A stretch of DNA of 64,000 nt from a virus. The stretch covers positions 1 to 64,000 of IMG/VR virus record IMGVR_UViG_3300021963_008193. One strand, 5' to 3'. Shown in pieces: positions 41,869 through 51,177 of this stretch; position 1 is the stretch's first letter; each line of letters opens with the position of its first letter. The notes under the pieces are model-generated. The model searched no databases. It saw only the letters and a list, made by a program, of their open reading frames with translations, and was not told where the DNA came from. A program made the position numbers and the translations under genes.

Positions 41869-43086
41869 TTATTTAATTAAAGATTTGTAAAATTCTGCTC
41901 TTGTTTTAGTTACAACTCTAAGGTCATAAGTGTCTTTAACAGTTTCATAAAGACGTTCACCCATATCAGTAATCAAATTAGGGTTGTTAACCAATTTCTT
42001 AATAAACTTACTCCAATCTCCATGGTTTCTATTTTCTTGGACCAACATAGCATTACCATCAACAAATTCACCATTTTTTAAACAGTGTTTAAGGTCGATA
42101 GTATAAGGACCAACCTCAGAAGCAATTATCGCTTTTTTATAGAACCCCGCCTCAATAACTTTAAGTTGAGACTTCATTCTATTAAAGATATGATTTTTAA
42201 TTGGTGCTAATGAAATGTCGAATTTAGAATAATTCATTGCGTATGATGTAACGGGTTTTGTCCAAACCCGTTGGTATGGTAATGAAATTCCTGAATCATA
42301 ATTACTTTCTTTAAATTCCATTAGGAAGTTTTTATAATCGTTACCAATTATCTTATAGTTGTCTGTGAAAATTTCTTCATATTTCGACCAAACAGTTTCT
42401 TCAGGTTTAATAGGTCTTTGATTCTTTTCACCTGTCTGTTTATTAATCTCGGTGATTGTTCCTCTCGTATCAAAACCACACAAAACATATTGTATTTTTT
42501 GAGTTAGGTCATTATTTTTAGAAACAAAACCATTCAATAATTTTAAATCGTGTAAGTGAGAAGAACCTCCTAACCAACCAATTCTAATTCTATCAGACTC
42601 CTCTGAAGGTTGTTTAAACTGAGATTCATTTGGGTCTATTGCGTTAGGTAATACTATTACGTTTTTATTAACTTTACGGATTTCATTAGCAAATAAAACT
42701 GTTGTAGTTGTAACATAATCAGCTTCTCGTAAATTAGCAACAATTTTTTCGTGTATCTTGTCTTGAACAATGATACTATGTATTGGGTGTTCCATAGTTG
42801 GTAACCAATAATCATCAATATCTACAATAGTTATAATTCCCATAGATTTTAGGTTCTTAATAATCATTGGGGTGTGTTCATATATGTTTCCAATATTTCT
42901 ATGGACATGAACTATTTGATACTGTTTCCAATAATTTGGGTCATTAATCCTCGGCTCATAATCGATATCTACATGGAAGTCATCATTATACATGTTTTGT
43001 AACATTACGTGAGGGTCCACAGAACGAAATTTACCCACACCTGTTTTATCTGAAGGGAGTACTAATACTTTAATCTTTTGTGTCAT
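41869..43086 (-). CDS. Glycosyltransferase, GT-B fold (GT4-like)
   Basis: The 405-residue protein has a Rossmann-like N-terminal half (KIKVLVLPSDKTGVGKFRSV; QIVHVHRNIG) and a C-terminal half with IRIGWLGGSSHLHDLKLL and a KVIEAGFYKKAIIASEVGP block, both usual for GT4 enzymes. Substrate is unknown. It is the upstream member of the cluster, with a 105-base gap to the 43192 gene, and the leader lacks the TATTTAT motif. Confidence 0.75.
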   Translation of the reverse strand: MTQKIKVLVLPSDKTGVGKFRSVDPHVMLQNMYNDDFHVDIDYEPRINDPNYWKQYQIVHVHRNIGNIYEHTPMIIKNLKSMGIITIVDIDDYWLPTMEHPIHSIIVQDKIHEKIVANLREADYVTTTTVLFANEIRKVNKNVIVLPNAIDPNESQFKQPSEESDRIRIGWLGGSSHLHDLKLLNGFVSKNNDLTQKIQYVLCGFDTRGTITEINKQTGEKNQRPIKPEETVWSKYEEIFTDNYKIIGNDYKNFLMEFKESNYDSGISLPYQRVWTKPVTSYAMNYSKFDISLAPIKNHIFNRMKSQLKVIEAGFYKKAIIASEVGPYTIDLKHCLKNGEFVDGNAMLVQENRNHGDWSKFIKKLVNNPNLITDMGERLYETVKDTYDLRVVTKTRAEFYKSLIK

Positions 43087-43143
43087 AGTTTTCTTTTATT
43101 AAAAAAATATAACACGAAAAGGATAGATTATCAACTGTACTAA

Positions 43144-43172
43144 ATAAAAAATCCCCACCGTTAAGTGAGGAC
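43144..43172 (-). terminator. Rho-independent terminator (- strand)
   Basis: Read on the - strand, CCTCAC and GTGGGG form a 6-base stem (one G-U pair) with a TTAACG loop, followed by ATTTTTTATTT. It closes the operon ending with the gene at 43192. Confidence 0.75.
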
Positions 43173-43191
43173 CATATTTTTGTTTTTAAAA

Positions 43192-43770
43192 TTATTGTAC
43201 TTTTCTAATTTTAGTTACCTTACCTTCAAATATGTGTTTACCTACTTTAAATGAGATAGTTTCATTTGATTTACTAGTTGATTCTGTTAATAAACCATTT
43301 TCAGATAAAACTTCTTCAACCACTTCTCTCATCATCTGTCTCATCATTTTCATATCGATAGAAGATGACTGTTGTTGTGTTTGAGGTTGTTGTTTTGTTT
43401 GAGTGGGATTACTACCCGTATTCATTAATCTACTTGCTTTCTCAACTAAGTCATTTGATAACGATGGTCCCGTCATTGAATCAGGTTGACTAATAGGGTG
43501 TTCAATCATTAACATTTTAATCTCATCAGGTAATTTTGACGACATGATTCTTTCTTTAGATGATGATTGAGGCATTGGGTTCATTGGGATGTTACTTTCT
43601 TGTAAAATGTCGGATGGTAAATTATAATTTGCCGTTGGAGCCGAATAATCTTCTACCATTGGTGCGGTTAATACATTTCCTTGAACACCATTTCTTGGCA
43701 TTTCACCGTGTTTTTCCATAATTTTTTTAGATACCATTAACCTTTGTATCAATTCATTTTCGTTTGTCAT
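43192..43770 (-). CDS. Unknown Gln/Met-rich virion-type protein
   Basis: The 192-residue protein has a Pro/Asn/Ser-rich middle, a Gln-rich stretch (TQTKQQPQTQQQSSSIDMKM) and a beta-like C-terminus ending VGKHIFEGKVTKIRKVQ. No motif I can name. It is the last gene of an operon that ends in a terminator and overlaps the WYL gene by 4 bases. Its neighbours are also unknown, so function cannot be given. Confidence 0.5.
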   Translation of the reverse strand: MTNENELIQRLMVSKKIMEKHGEMPRNGVQGNVLTAPMVEDYSAPTANYNLPSDILQESNIPMNPMPQSSSKERIMSSKLPDEIKMLMIEHPISQPDSMTGPSLSNDLVEKASRLMNTGSNPTQTKQQPQTQQQSSSIDMKMMRQMMREVVEEVLSENGLLTESTSKSNETISFKVGKHIFEGKVTKIRKVQ

Positions 43771-44207
43771 ATTTCATTATTTTCTTCAGGTGTATTTTCT
43801 TCAGGTGATGTTTCCTCAGGTGTGTTATCGAAAACCGCATTAATAATTATTCTATTCATACTTCTATCACCATTTGGGTTATACCCAGGTCTTAGTTCAT
43901 TAAATGATTCTCCTGATGGTTTGAAAGAAAGAATTTTATCAACTCTAAACATTCTCCATCCTGGTAAAGGTTGTTCACCTTTATAAGCGGTATGAGAAGA
44001 ACCTTCATCATCCCAAGCTCGTAAAACAGGGTTATCCGATTTACTATACCCAAGACATACAGGTTCAACTGACCTTAATCCTCGACCTCCTGGTTCATCC
44101 CCGTCATAATAAATCACTATTTTTTGTTTTTTCTTAATAGCATCAACAATAGAATCGATAGACGCTACCTCTAAAATAAGTGATTTAGTAATGTTGTAAA
44201 GTTTCAT
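43767..44207 (-). CDS. Solo WYL-domain protein with tag-like N-terminus
   Basis: The 146-residue protein (ATG 44207 chosen over GTG 44210) starts MKLYNITKSLILE followed by Val, which fits the tag pattern found on other small proteins here. The body resembles a WYL ligand-sensing domain: I-D-A-I-K-K-K-Q-K-I-V-I-Y-Y, then GRGLRSVEPVCLGYS, then VLRAWDDEG and PGWRMFRVDKILSF. WYL domains usually sit in DNA-binding regulators and anti-phage systems, but this one has no helix-turn-helix. It could be a packaged regulator. The domain is my reading of the pattern; role is inference. Confidence 0.6.
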   Translation of the reverse strand: MKLYNITKSLILEVASIDSIVDAIKKKQKIVIYYDGDEPGGRGLRSVEPVCLGYSKSDNPVLRAWDDEGSSHTAYKGEQPLPGWRMFRVDKILSFKPSGESFNELRPGYNPNGDRSMNRIIINAVFDNTPEETSPEENTPEENNEI

Positions 44208-44503
44208 CACGCTGAAGGTGTTGTGTAAGGGTTTGTTGGTTTATATTCATTAATAACGGTTTCTGCCTTTCTCTCAAGAATGTCTTGAATTGCTCCTGCC
44301 GATTGATTATATACATCTAAATCACCACCTGTTCCTTTACCTTTAGTATCACCATCAGCAATAGCATCAGGGTTAACAGATGAATATTCATATGCGGTTT
44401 GTTTATAATCGTTTTTAGGGATTAGTTTCGCTCTCTCCGCTTCTGCGATTGCGGACAAATCATTTTTTGGTTGTTCAAAATTTAAAGGTTCAATTGTTGC
44501 CAT
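44207..44503 (-). CDS. Small unknown protein
   Basis: The 98-residue protein (MATIEPLNFEQPKNDLSAIA start) is Glu/Lys/Ala-rich with an acidic Gly middle. No domain recognised. Its stop overlaps the WYL start (TGATG) and it lies one base from the 44505 gene, so it is part of the same operon. Confidence 0.45.
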   Translation of the reverse strand: MATIEPLNFEQPKNDLSAIAEAERAKLIPKNDYKQTAYEYSSVNPDAIADGDTKGKGTGGDLDVYNQSAGAIQDILERKAETVINEYKPTNPYTTPSA

Positions 44504-44504
44504 C

Positions 44505-44975
44505 TTAAATTATTTTTTTCATTATGTCGTTTATTCTTCTCAAGCTTTCGGTAACCTGTAAATCGTAATCACCAATACTTGTTTTATGACTTTTACTTGG
44601 TCTATTCATATCCGTAATACCATCTTTTTCATGTGTTTGGATGAATTGATTTGGTAGTACTTCTGATTTATTTTGTTTAGTTGTGTGGATACCATCTCTC
44701 ATGGTCCCCAAAGTATTATGAACCCAATTCTTTACGTAGTGACCACCATTTAAAATATAGGGTAATTCGTTTTCATGACCGTCAAAACTATCAAACCAAT
44801 TCTTCATTCGTTTTAATTGTTGGTAACTAACTTCACGAGTATCTCTTAAATCCTTGTTGCGTTTGTAACCTTCAGTGTTTTCATCGGCACCATGTGCAGA
44901 ATCAAAACATTGACCTAAATAGTTTAACACATCTTCAGGTAAGGGAACTTTATGTCCGTATAAATCCTTATTCAC
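44505..44975 (-). CDS. Conserved-looking phage protein of unknown function
   Basis: The 156-residue protein (MNKDLYGHKVPLPEDVLNYL start) has many His, Asn and Asp residues and a helix-rich fold (RMKNWFDSFDGHENELPYIL), ending LRRINDIMKKII. I have the impression of similar proteins in marine T4-like phages, but no function. It overlaps the upstream gene by 8 bases. Confidence 0.5.
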   Translation of the reverse strand: MNKDLYGHKVPLPEDVLNYLGQCFDSAHGADENTEGYKRNKDLRDTREVSYQQLKRMKNWFDSFDGHENELPYILNGGHYVKNWVHNTLGTMRDGIHTTKQNKSEVLPNQFIQTHEKDGITDMNRPSKSHKTSIGDYDLQVTESLRRINDIMKKII

Positions 44976-45810
44976 TTGTCTTTAATATACTGATTAATTT
45001 ATTAATACTAATACCTTCTTTATCCGCCAATTTTTTAATTGACTGTAAGTTCTTAACTAGTATTTTACTAACACTATTATTTTCATTCTCTCGTCTAACA
45101 ACATCAGAATTCTCTTTTGATTTTTTAGAAAGAATATCCTCTACCATCTTAATCATTTGTTGTTTTTCCTGTTCCTCAATACTTTCTTTTTCCGATAGAC
45201 GTTGTCTTAATTTACCGTTTTTCTTTTTCGCTTTAGGTAATTTGCCTAATTCCTTAGCTCTATGAACTGAATTTTCAACACCCATTTTTTTAAGAGTTTT
45301 AACGGTGTTGTTAAAATCCATGTCTTGAGTTTCCTCAAAACCAAATGCGTCCGAATAATCAATTTCTGATACTACATTTTCATCCTCTTCTTCACTTTCA
45401 CCGTAGTACACTCTAAACCCTCTTGTAATTGGGTCATTAGAAAATCTTGACATTGTTACCGTTTGGTCCATAGTCTTTCTTGGGTGTAACGCCTGATTTA
45501 GGTATGGTGTTCTCGCACTTAAAAAACCTCCATCGGCATCAATTAATTCATCGATTTCGCCAGACTTAGTAACATCGTCTAACTCCTTATCAATTTCTTT
45601 TTTTGAAACTTTTTTCTTAGAAGTTAAAAACTTATTCATAATATTTTTAACATTTTTTGAATCCTTCTTTTTGAAATCTTTTTTATCATCTTTCTTTCTT
45701 GATTCGGTTAATGTGTCGGCAACAGAGTAATATAAAGAGATTTTGTCACCTTTATCCTTAAGAAAAAAGTAACAATTGTTATTGAAGTATTCTTTATTAA
45801 AATTAATCAT
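44968..45810 (-). CDS. Lys-rich helical protein, possible head/core role
   Basis: The 280-residue protein is highly charged with Lys/Asp-rich runs (SRKKDDKKDFKKKDSKN) and several long helices. A possible L-T-E-S protease site lies near residue 36. No domain recognised. A promoter-like motif lies 12 bases before the ATG and a second one faces the divergent + strand gene 45862. Function is not assigned. Confidence 0.5.
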   Translation of the reverse strand: MINFNKEYFNNNCYFFLKDKGDKISLYYSVADTLTESRKKDDKKDFKKKDSKNVKNIMNKFLTSKKKVSKKEIDKELDDVTKSGEIDELIDADGGFLSARTPYLNQALHPRKTMDQTVTMSRFSNDPITRGFRVYYGESEEEDENVVSEIDYSDAFGFEETQDMDFNNTVKTLKKMGVENSVHRAKELGKLPKAKKKNGKLRQRLSEKESIEEQEKQQMIKMVEDILSKKSKENSDVVRRENENNSVSKILVKNLQSIKKLADKEGISINKLISILKTSE

Positions 45811-45822
45811 GTCTTTTTTATC

Positions 45823-45830
45823 AATAAATA
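45823..45830 (-). promoter_or_regulatory. TATTTATT motif (on - strand), candidate late promoter
   Basis: Read on the - strand the motif is TATTTATT, 12 bases before the ATG at 45810, in a 51-base divergent gap. Confidence 0.5.
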
Positions 45831-45843
45831 CTTCGTTTTAATG

Positions 45844-45851
45844 TATTTATC
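45844..45851 (+). promoter_or_regulatory. TATTTATC motif, candidate late promoter
   Basis: TATTTATC lies 10 bases before the + strand ATG at 45862. Two oppositely directed copies sit back-to-back in this divergent gap, each at standard distance from its own gene, which is strong support for a directional element. Confidence 0.55.
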
Positions 45852-45861
45852 ATAAAAAAAG

Positions 45862-48675
45862 ATGCCGAGTCAAAATATAAATCAATACGTGTATCCTAAC
45901 CTATTTCCAAAACTTGCTTTGGAAAGTCACGACATGTCTTTAACATCGGATGAGTTAGGTTTTAATCAAGAGGTTGTTTTTTCACCTTATTTGATTGCAC
46001 AGACTTATGGTAACCGACTTCCTTTTTACTTTGATATTAATAATAGTGAAACGGTACAAAATCTAAATTTAACTTATAAAAATTATAATCGAAATAATAT
46101 TTTTGTTTCTCAGAACTATTATAACCCCGATAAAAAAGACTTAACTTGTTTTACAGGGATGAGTTCTTGTGACATTGGATTAACAGGAATAGATAATGGT
46201 TTAGTTACTCAAATGACGGGTCAGACTATTACATTCACTAATGGTTTATTACCTGACACATTAAAATTTGATAGGTTAAGTTTTGACAGAAGATTAAAAT
46301 TATTTCAAGTAACTGGAAACACATCAAACAATATTAGATTCTCAGGGTTCGATAAAACCATTCTATATGAGGTTGTAAGTAAATACAGTCCTTATGAAGG
46401 TAAATACCATGAATTATATGGTGGGTTTTATCAAGGATTTTATAAGTTATTTGGTTATGATTATGAAATTTTTCCTGAAAGAATGAACAAAGGATGGGCG
46501 GTTGAGATGATTCTAAAACCAAGACTATTCAATGAATATACACCATTACCAAACGAAACAACCTTAAATGATTTGTACCCTGGTAATAAAAATACTTTCT
46601 TTTATTTCGGGACTCGAGCGGAAAATAAATTCTATCATCATGCTGATGGTACTCCAAATTGTTTTACAGGTTATACAAGAGTTACGTCTCCTTTAACAGG
46701 TTTAAGTACTTGTGCATGTTGTAATAAAACAATCACAGATAGTCGTTGTATCTATGTTTACCCTCCAAGGTCTGTTGATGGTAAACATGACCCACATATT
46801 AATTACGGTTGTAAATTATGTAATGGTGATAAAACAAAAAGTTTAACATGTGGTTGTAATTGTGGTGATTATGGTTGTGAGGATTGTGGATGGGAATGTC
46901 AAACACATGTTTGTCCTCCTGAACCATCACCTACACCAACCCCAACACCGAGCCCAACGCCTACAAGTGACGGGTGCATCCCAAAACCTGTGTGCACACC
47001 AACATGTACAACATGTGATACTTGTACAGATTGTATTGATTGTGCATCTACAGGTTATACTTCAGTCGAAGATACTTGTGAAAAAGACCCGTTATATGAC
47101 GCAATGTCAAACGCGTTATCTTTTAGACTTTGTGGTGACCCAAAAAACCCACAAATTGGTGTAAAAGTTTTAAGGTTTACAGGTGATTGTACAACAACAG
47201 GTTCTTGTTCTACATCAGGAATAACATATACAACAGGTTATACGGTAACTGAATATTGTACACCACCAATTTATCCAAGATGTCAAAAAGAAAATCCTGC
47301 TTGGTTAGAACAAGAACATTGGTTCCAACTTGATGCGGTATGGGAGAGATATACATGGTTGGATTACTGCGATTTAAATTATAGGGGTGGTTTAGGTGAC
47401 ATAACAAAAGAATTTTATCTTGAGTCATTAGCCAATAATACTACTTCATTAGTAACTGCACAATATACTCATTCAGGAACAACTCCACCACAACAAATCG
47501 AACTTGTTAATTTAAACGAGAAATGGTTACTTGATAAACATTATAGAAAAGGTAGATTAAAATTTTACATTAACGGTAAAATTTTCCATACGTTGGAGGA
47601 TTTTGAAGAACTTATTCCAAGAGCGTTAAACACTGATAAAGAAAAACAGGTTGGTGTTCCGTTTAATGTATCGTGGGGAGGTGGTACTCAAGGACTAAGA
47701 GAGAATTTAACGTTCTCATCTATGACATTACCATACGGACCTTATATTCAAGACCCTGAATGTCTCCCAATTAATGATTTAACAGGTACAACATTTAACG
47801 GTTTAAAAACAAATATTCAAATAGAACAAAACTTTGCTGGTAACTTTGAAGGTGGAATTTCCCAATTCAGAATGTATGTGGAACCATTATCAGCACCTGA
47901 AGTAAAACACAACTTTAAATTATTAAAGAATATCTTTAGGATGTTTAATCCTGATTGTCCTGATTGTTCGACTGATGTTTGTTTAACTGATGATTTCACT
48001 TATGACATTGTTGAAAACCCACAACAATTAGGAAGAATACACATTCCTGATAACAGAGATAACAAATATTTGATTGAGAATAAATTAACTTTAAAACCAT
48101 CATTACTAACCTCAAAAAATTGGGAGGACAATATTTGGTGGGGAAACCAAGGTCAGACACCTATGTGTGTTGGATATGCTTGGGCTCATTGGATTGAGGA
48201 TGGCCCAATTACTCACAAGTCAAAAACTCGACCTGTTGTTTCACCAATTCTAATTTATAAAGAAGCGCAAAAACTTGATGAATGGGTTGGGGAAAATTAT
48301 GATGGAACATCTGTTAGAGGTGGTGCGAAATATTTAAAAAAGACAGGAAAGATATCATCATATCTTTGGACATTCGACCTTAATGTTATGATTAATACTG
48401 TTTTAACAGTTGGTCCTGTTGTAGTTGGTACTAATTGGTATAACACCATGTTTTATCCTGACCGTAATGGTCTATTAAGAGTTGGTGGTAGAGTTGCAGG
48501 AGGTCATGCTTATGAAATAAATGGTGTTGACACGGTTAAACAATTATTTAGAATCAAAAATAGTTGGGGTAGAACTTGGGGTCAACAAGGACACGCATAT
48601 ATATCGTTCTCTGATATGAGAAGATTAATTAACGAAAACGGTGAGGTTTGTTTAGCCGTTGAAAATAGATTTTAA
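45862..48675 (+). CDS. Large virion/tail protein with C-terminal papain-like protease
   Basis: The 937-residue protein has an N-terminal beta-rich region, a cysteine-rich segment at about 275-420 (many C-x2-C pairs), split by a [12 protein letters not shown] linker, a lectin/LamG-like beta region (about 480-690), and a papain (C1A) domain at about 745-937. The catalytic set is visible: oxyanion Gln at 763, Cys 769 (PMCVGYAWA), His 882 (GGHAYEING) and Asn 900 (KNSWGRTWG). No signal peptide is present. A virion protein with a cysteine protease at its end could cut host surface proteins or process neighbouring fibres; that is inference. The next gene starts 3 bases later. Confidence 0.8.
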   Translation: MPSQNINQYVYPNLFPKLALESHDMSLTSDELGFNQEVVFSPYLIAQTYGNRLPFYFDINNSETVQNLNLTYKNYNRNNIFVSQNYYNPDKKDLTCFTGMSSCDIGLTGIDNGLVTQMTGQTITFTNGLLPDTLKFDRLSFDRRLKLFQVTGNTSNNIRFSGFDKTILYEVVSKYSPYEGKYHELYGGFYQGFYKLFGYDYEIFPERMNKGWAVEMILKPRLFNEYTPLPNETTLNDLYPGNKNTFFYFGTRAENKFYHHADGTPNCFTGYTRVTSPLTGLSTCACCNKTITDSRCIYVYPPRSVDGKHDPHINYGCKLCNGDKTKSLTCGCNCGDYGCEDCGWECQTHVCPPEPSPTPTPTPSPTPTSDGCIPKPVCTPTCTTCDTCTDCIDCASTGYTSVEDTCEKDPLYDAMSNALSFRLCGDPKNPQIGVKVLRFTGDCTTTGSCSTSGITYTTGYTVTEYCTPPIYPRCQKENPAWLEQEHWFQLDAVWERYTWLDYCDLNYRGGLGDITKEFYLESLANNTTSLVTAQYTHSGTTPPQQIELVNLNEKWLLDKHYRKGRLKFYINGKIFHTLEDFEELIPRALNTDKEKQVGVPFNVSWGGGTQGLRENLTFSSMTLPYGPYIQDPECLPINDLTGTTFNGLKTNIQIEQNFAGNFEGGISQFRMYVEPLSAPEVKHNFKLLKNIFRMFNPDCPDCSTDVCLTDDFTYDIVENPQQLGRIHIPDNRDNKYLIENKLTLKPSLLTSKNWEDNIWWGNQGQTPMCVGYAWAHWIEDGPITHKSKTRPVVSPILIYKEAQKLDEWVGENYDGTSVRGGAKYLKKTGKISSYLWTFDLNVMINTVLTVGPVVVGTNWYNTMFYPDRNGLLRVGGRVAGGHAYEINGVDTVKQLFRIKNSWGRTWGQQGHAYISFSDMRRLINENGEVCLAVENRF

Positions 48676-48678
48676 AAA

Positions 48679-50220
48679 ATGAGTCAAAGTATTATTATAC
48701 GAAGTATTAACTACGATGGAGAAATGGCAAACATCCTCTTCAACCCATACGGGGAAGAAACTGTTTTTAACTTAGGGGACCATAACCTCCCATTCGTATT
48801 TAACCCTTCATTATTAGAACCACCAAAAGATGTTTATGGTACATACACTATTTTAGTATTAGGTTCCGATTGCCCAAATTTTTTAAATGTCCCAAGACCT
48901 ACACCTACACCTACACCAACTCCGAGCGTTACTAAAACATCAACACCTACTGTTACCCCAACAATTACCCCAACACCTACATTTGACCCTTGTAAAGTTC
49001 CAACTCAAACACCAACAGTAACTACAAGTCCAACGGTAACACCAACAATGACCATGACACCTAGTCAAACTTGTACTAATCCTTGTGGATGTCCTGAACC
49101 AAGTAAAACACCTAAACCTCGTAAAACACCTACACCTACACCAAGTGCCACAAGTGGGTACTGTTATCCTACTCCAACACCTACACAGACAATAACTCCA
49201 ACAAATACTATAACACCTACACATACTGCGACGCCGACTATAACACCAAGTACATCACCATTAACATGTGATTTTACTTATGAAATTTTAGATGTGACAA
49301 ATACCCCAACTCCAACCCCAACAATTACACCTACAATATCATTAACTCCCACAATGACCCCAACTAACACCATTACACCAACCCCTACGGAAAGTCTTAC
49401 ACCAACCCCTACAGTTACACCTACTGAATCATTAACACCAACTCCAACACCTACCATTACTCCAACCAATACCCTAACACCAACACCAACAATAACACCT
49501 ACGGAATCATTAACACCAACGCCAACACCAACAATAACTCCTACGGAATCATTAACACCAACACCAACACCAACAATAACCCTCACACCAACCTCAACCT
49601 TAACCCCAACACCTACGCCTACACCATATAGAAATTTCTTAATTACAAATTTAGATACTGATGGTTGTGTTGTTTCATCTATTGGAGCTAATTTCAGTAC
49701 GATGTTTAATTTCTCTTATCCAATTATAAATGGACAAAGTGGTAACGGATTCTTGTATTCAAACATTGTAGGAGACTATATGACTTTTACAATAACAGGA
49801 GGTACTGTTAATGGTGTTAATGTTTATGAGAATGGTATATTGACTAGCGGATTTACAGGATTTGACCCAGTAACGTACACCTACTATCTAACTCAAACTA
49901 TTGGTGATAATGATTTATTGTACGTTGAGGTATTTAACCCTTTAAATCCACCGAGTCCAACCCCAACAATAACCCCTACAATTACACCAACTCAAACAAT
50001 AACCCCTACAATTACCTCAACTCAAACATTAACCCCAACACCTACCTCGACTCAAACATTAACTCCAACACCTACCGAAACTTTAACCCCTACCCCGACT
50101 ATCACACCAACTGAAACATTAACTCCGACTCCAACTCCGACCGATACAGGAAGTTATCTATTACAAGCAAATGGATTCTTCGTTTTACAGGCGGATGGGT
50201 CAAAGATTATAATAACATAA
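48679..50220 (+). CDS. Thr-Pro-rich fibre protein
   Basis: The 513-residue protein has a folded ~75-residue N-terminal domain ([19 protein letters not shown]), then a Cys-containing Thr-Pro region, a long TPTPT / TPTESL repeat stalk, a ~100-residue beta domain (about residues 315-430) and a second Thr-Pro stretch, ending in a hairpin-like tail [19 protein letters not shown]. The N-terminal domain resembles that of the 50878 gene, suggesting a common attachment unit. The Thr-Pro stalk is probably extended and a good O-glycosylation target. It lies in a fibre operon. Confidence 0.75.
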   Translation: MSQSIIIRSINYDGEMANILFNPYGEETVFNLGDHNLPFVFNPSLLEPPKDVYGTYTILVLGSDCPNFLNVPRPTPTPTPTPSVTKTSTPTVTPTITPTPTFDPCKVPTQTPTVTTSPTVTPTMTMTPSQTCTNPCGCPEPSKTPKPRKTPTPTPSATSGYCYPTPTPTQTITPTNTITPTHTATPTITPSTSPLTCDFTYEILDVTNTPTPTPTITPTISLTPTMTPTNTITPTPTESLTPTPTVTPTESLTPTPTPTITPTNTLTPTPTITPTESLTPTPTPTITPTESLTPTPTPTITLTPTSTLTPTPTPTPYRNFLITNLDTDGCVVSSIGANFSTMFNFSYPIINGQSGNGFLYSNIVGDYMTFTITGGTVNGVNVYENGILTSGFTGFDPVTYTYYLTQTIGDNDLLYVEVFNPLNPPSPTPTITPTITPTQTITPTITSTQTLTPTPTSTQTLTPTPTETLTPTPTITPTETLTPTPTPTDTGSYLLQANGFFVLQADGSKIIIT

Positions 50221-50222
50221 AG

Positions 50223-50230
50223 TATTTATA
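50223..50230 (+). promoter_or_regulatory. TATTTATA motif, candidate late promoter
   Basis: TATTTATA lies 12 bases before the ATG at 50243, with an A-rich leader. Confidence 0.5.
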
Positions 50231-50242
50231 AAATAAAAAGAA

Positions 50243-50878
50243 ATGCCGAATTTACCGATATCCTCATTACCCGAATTAACCGCAATCACCTCAACTGCAG
50301 AATATGTTGTTGAGCTTTCAGGTACAACTTATAAAATAAAACAAGGAACATTATCACCTTTACCAACTGTTTATGGTTTATATTCTCAAACCGCAAATAG
50401 TGTAACGGTTAGTGCAACAACGGTTGAGTCGACATTAATTGATGGTGGTGTTGGTACGTTAACAGTGCCTGCAAACGGATTTAAAATTGGTGATAGTTTT
50501 AGGGCCGATTTTGGCGGGTTAATATCCGCTAAAAATAATGATACAATTAGAATTAGAGTTAAAACAGGGTCGGTCATCCTTGCTGATAGCGGACCTCAAA
50601 CTATGGTATCATCAACAAATGATGTTTGGCAATTTTCAATAAATTTTACGGTTAGGACTATAGGTGGACCAGGAGTTGCTTCAATGGTATCGTTAGGAGT
50701 ATTCCATACAGAAAAACAATCAAACGGTACTCCAAGAGGTTTTGCGTTTAATACAGTAAATAATACAACATTTGATACCACCGTTTCAAATACTTTAAAT
50801 GTTACTGTTGAGTTTAGTAGTAACAGTGGTTTAAACTCAATTTACTCAGATATATTCGTTTTAAATAAAATTTATTAA
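50243..50878 (+). CDS. Small tail-fibre-type protein
   Basis: The 211-residue protein begins MPNLPISSLPELTAITSTAE, an N-terminal attachment motif typical of phage fibres (I-S-x-L-P near the start, then Y-K-I-K-Q) and shared with the large fibre at 51178. The rest is beta-rich with a C-terminal TNF-like or jelly-roll feel (YSDIFVLNKIY). It overlaps the next gene by one base. Function as a fibre or accessory fibre is inferred from the N-terminus and context. Confidence 0.65.
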   Translation: MPNLPISSLPELTAITSTAEYVVELSGTTYKIKQGTLSPLPTVYGLYSQTANSVTVSATTVESTLIDGGVGTLTVPANGFKIGDSFRADFGGLISAKNNDTIRIRVKTGSVILADSGPQTMVSSTNDVWQFSINFTVRTIGGPGVASMVSLGVFHTEKQSNGTPRGFAFNTVNNTTFDTTVSNTLNVTVEFSSNSGLNSIYSDIFVLNKIY

Positions 50879-51153
50879 TGAGCACTGTTTTACAAATATT
50901 ATCTAATAACTATAGTGGACAGTCCGCTGATATAACCTTTTATCCTTGTTCAGGTGGGATTATTAATATAGGAACCGTTACGTTACCCTACAACTATTAT
51001 AGTGATGATTTTACAGGATTGTATTCGATATATATACCTCATTATGATAAAACATGTGAAGTTGATGTCCCGTGTACCTCAACGTTATATCTGACAAATG
51101 AATCAGGAAATAGACTTATTTCTGAGAATGGGTTCTATATAATCGTAGAATAA
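50878..51153 (+). CDS. Small fibre-associated protein
   Basis: The 91-residue protein (MSTVLQILSNNYSGQSADIT start) resembles the N-terminal domain of the Thr-Pro protein at 48679 (NYSGQSADITFYP against [13 protein letters not shown]) and ends in the same style of hairpin (LISENGFYIIVE). It could be a minimal, stalk-less version. It shares one base with the previous gene. Confidence 0.6.
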   Translation: MSTVLQILSNNYSGQSADITFYPCSGGIINIGTVTLPYNYYSDDFTGLYSIYIPHYDKTCEVDVPCTSTLYLTNESGNRLISENGFYIIVE

Positions 51154-51155
51154 AG

Positions 51156-51163
51156 TATTTATA
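51156..51163 (+). promoter_or_regulatory. TATTTATA motif, candidate late promoter
   Basis: TATTTATA lies 14 bases before the ATG at 51178. Confidence 0.5.
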
Positions 51164-51177
51164 AATAAAAAAAGAAA

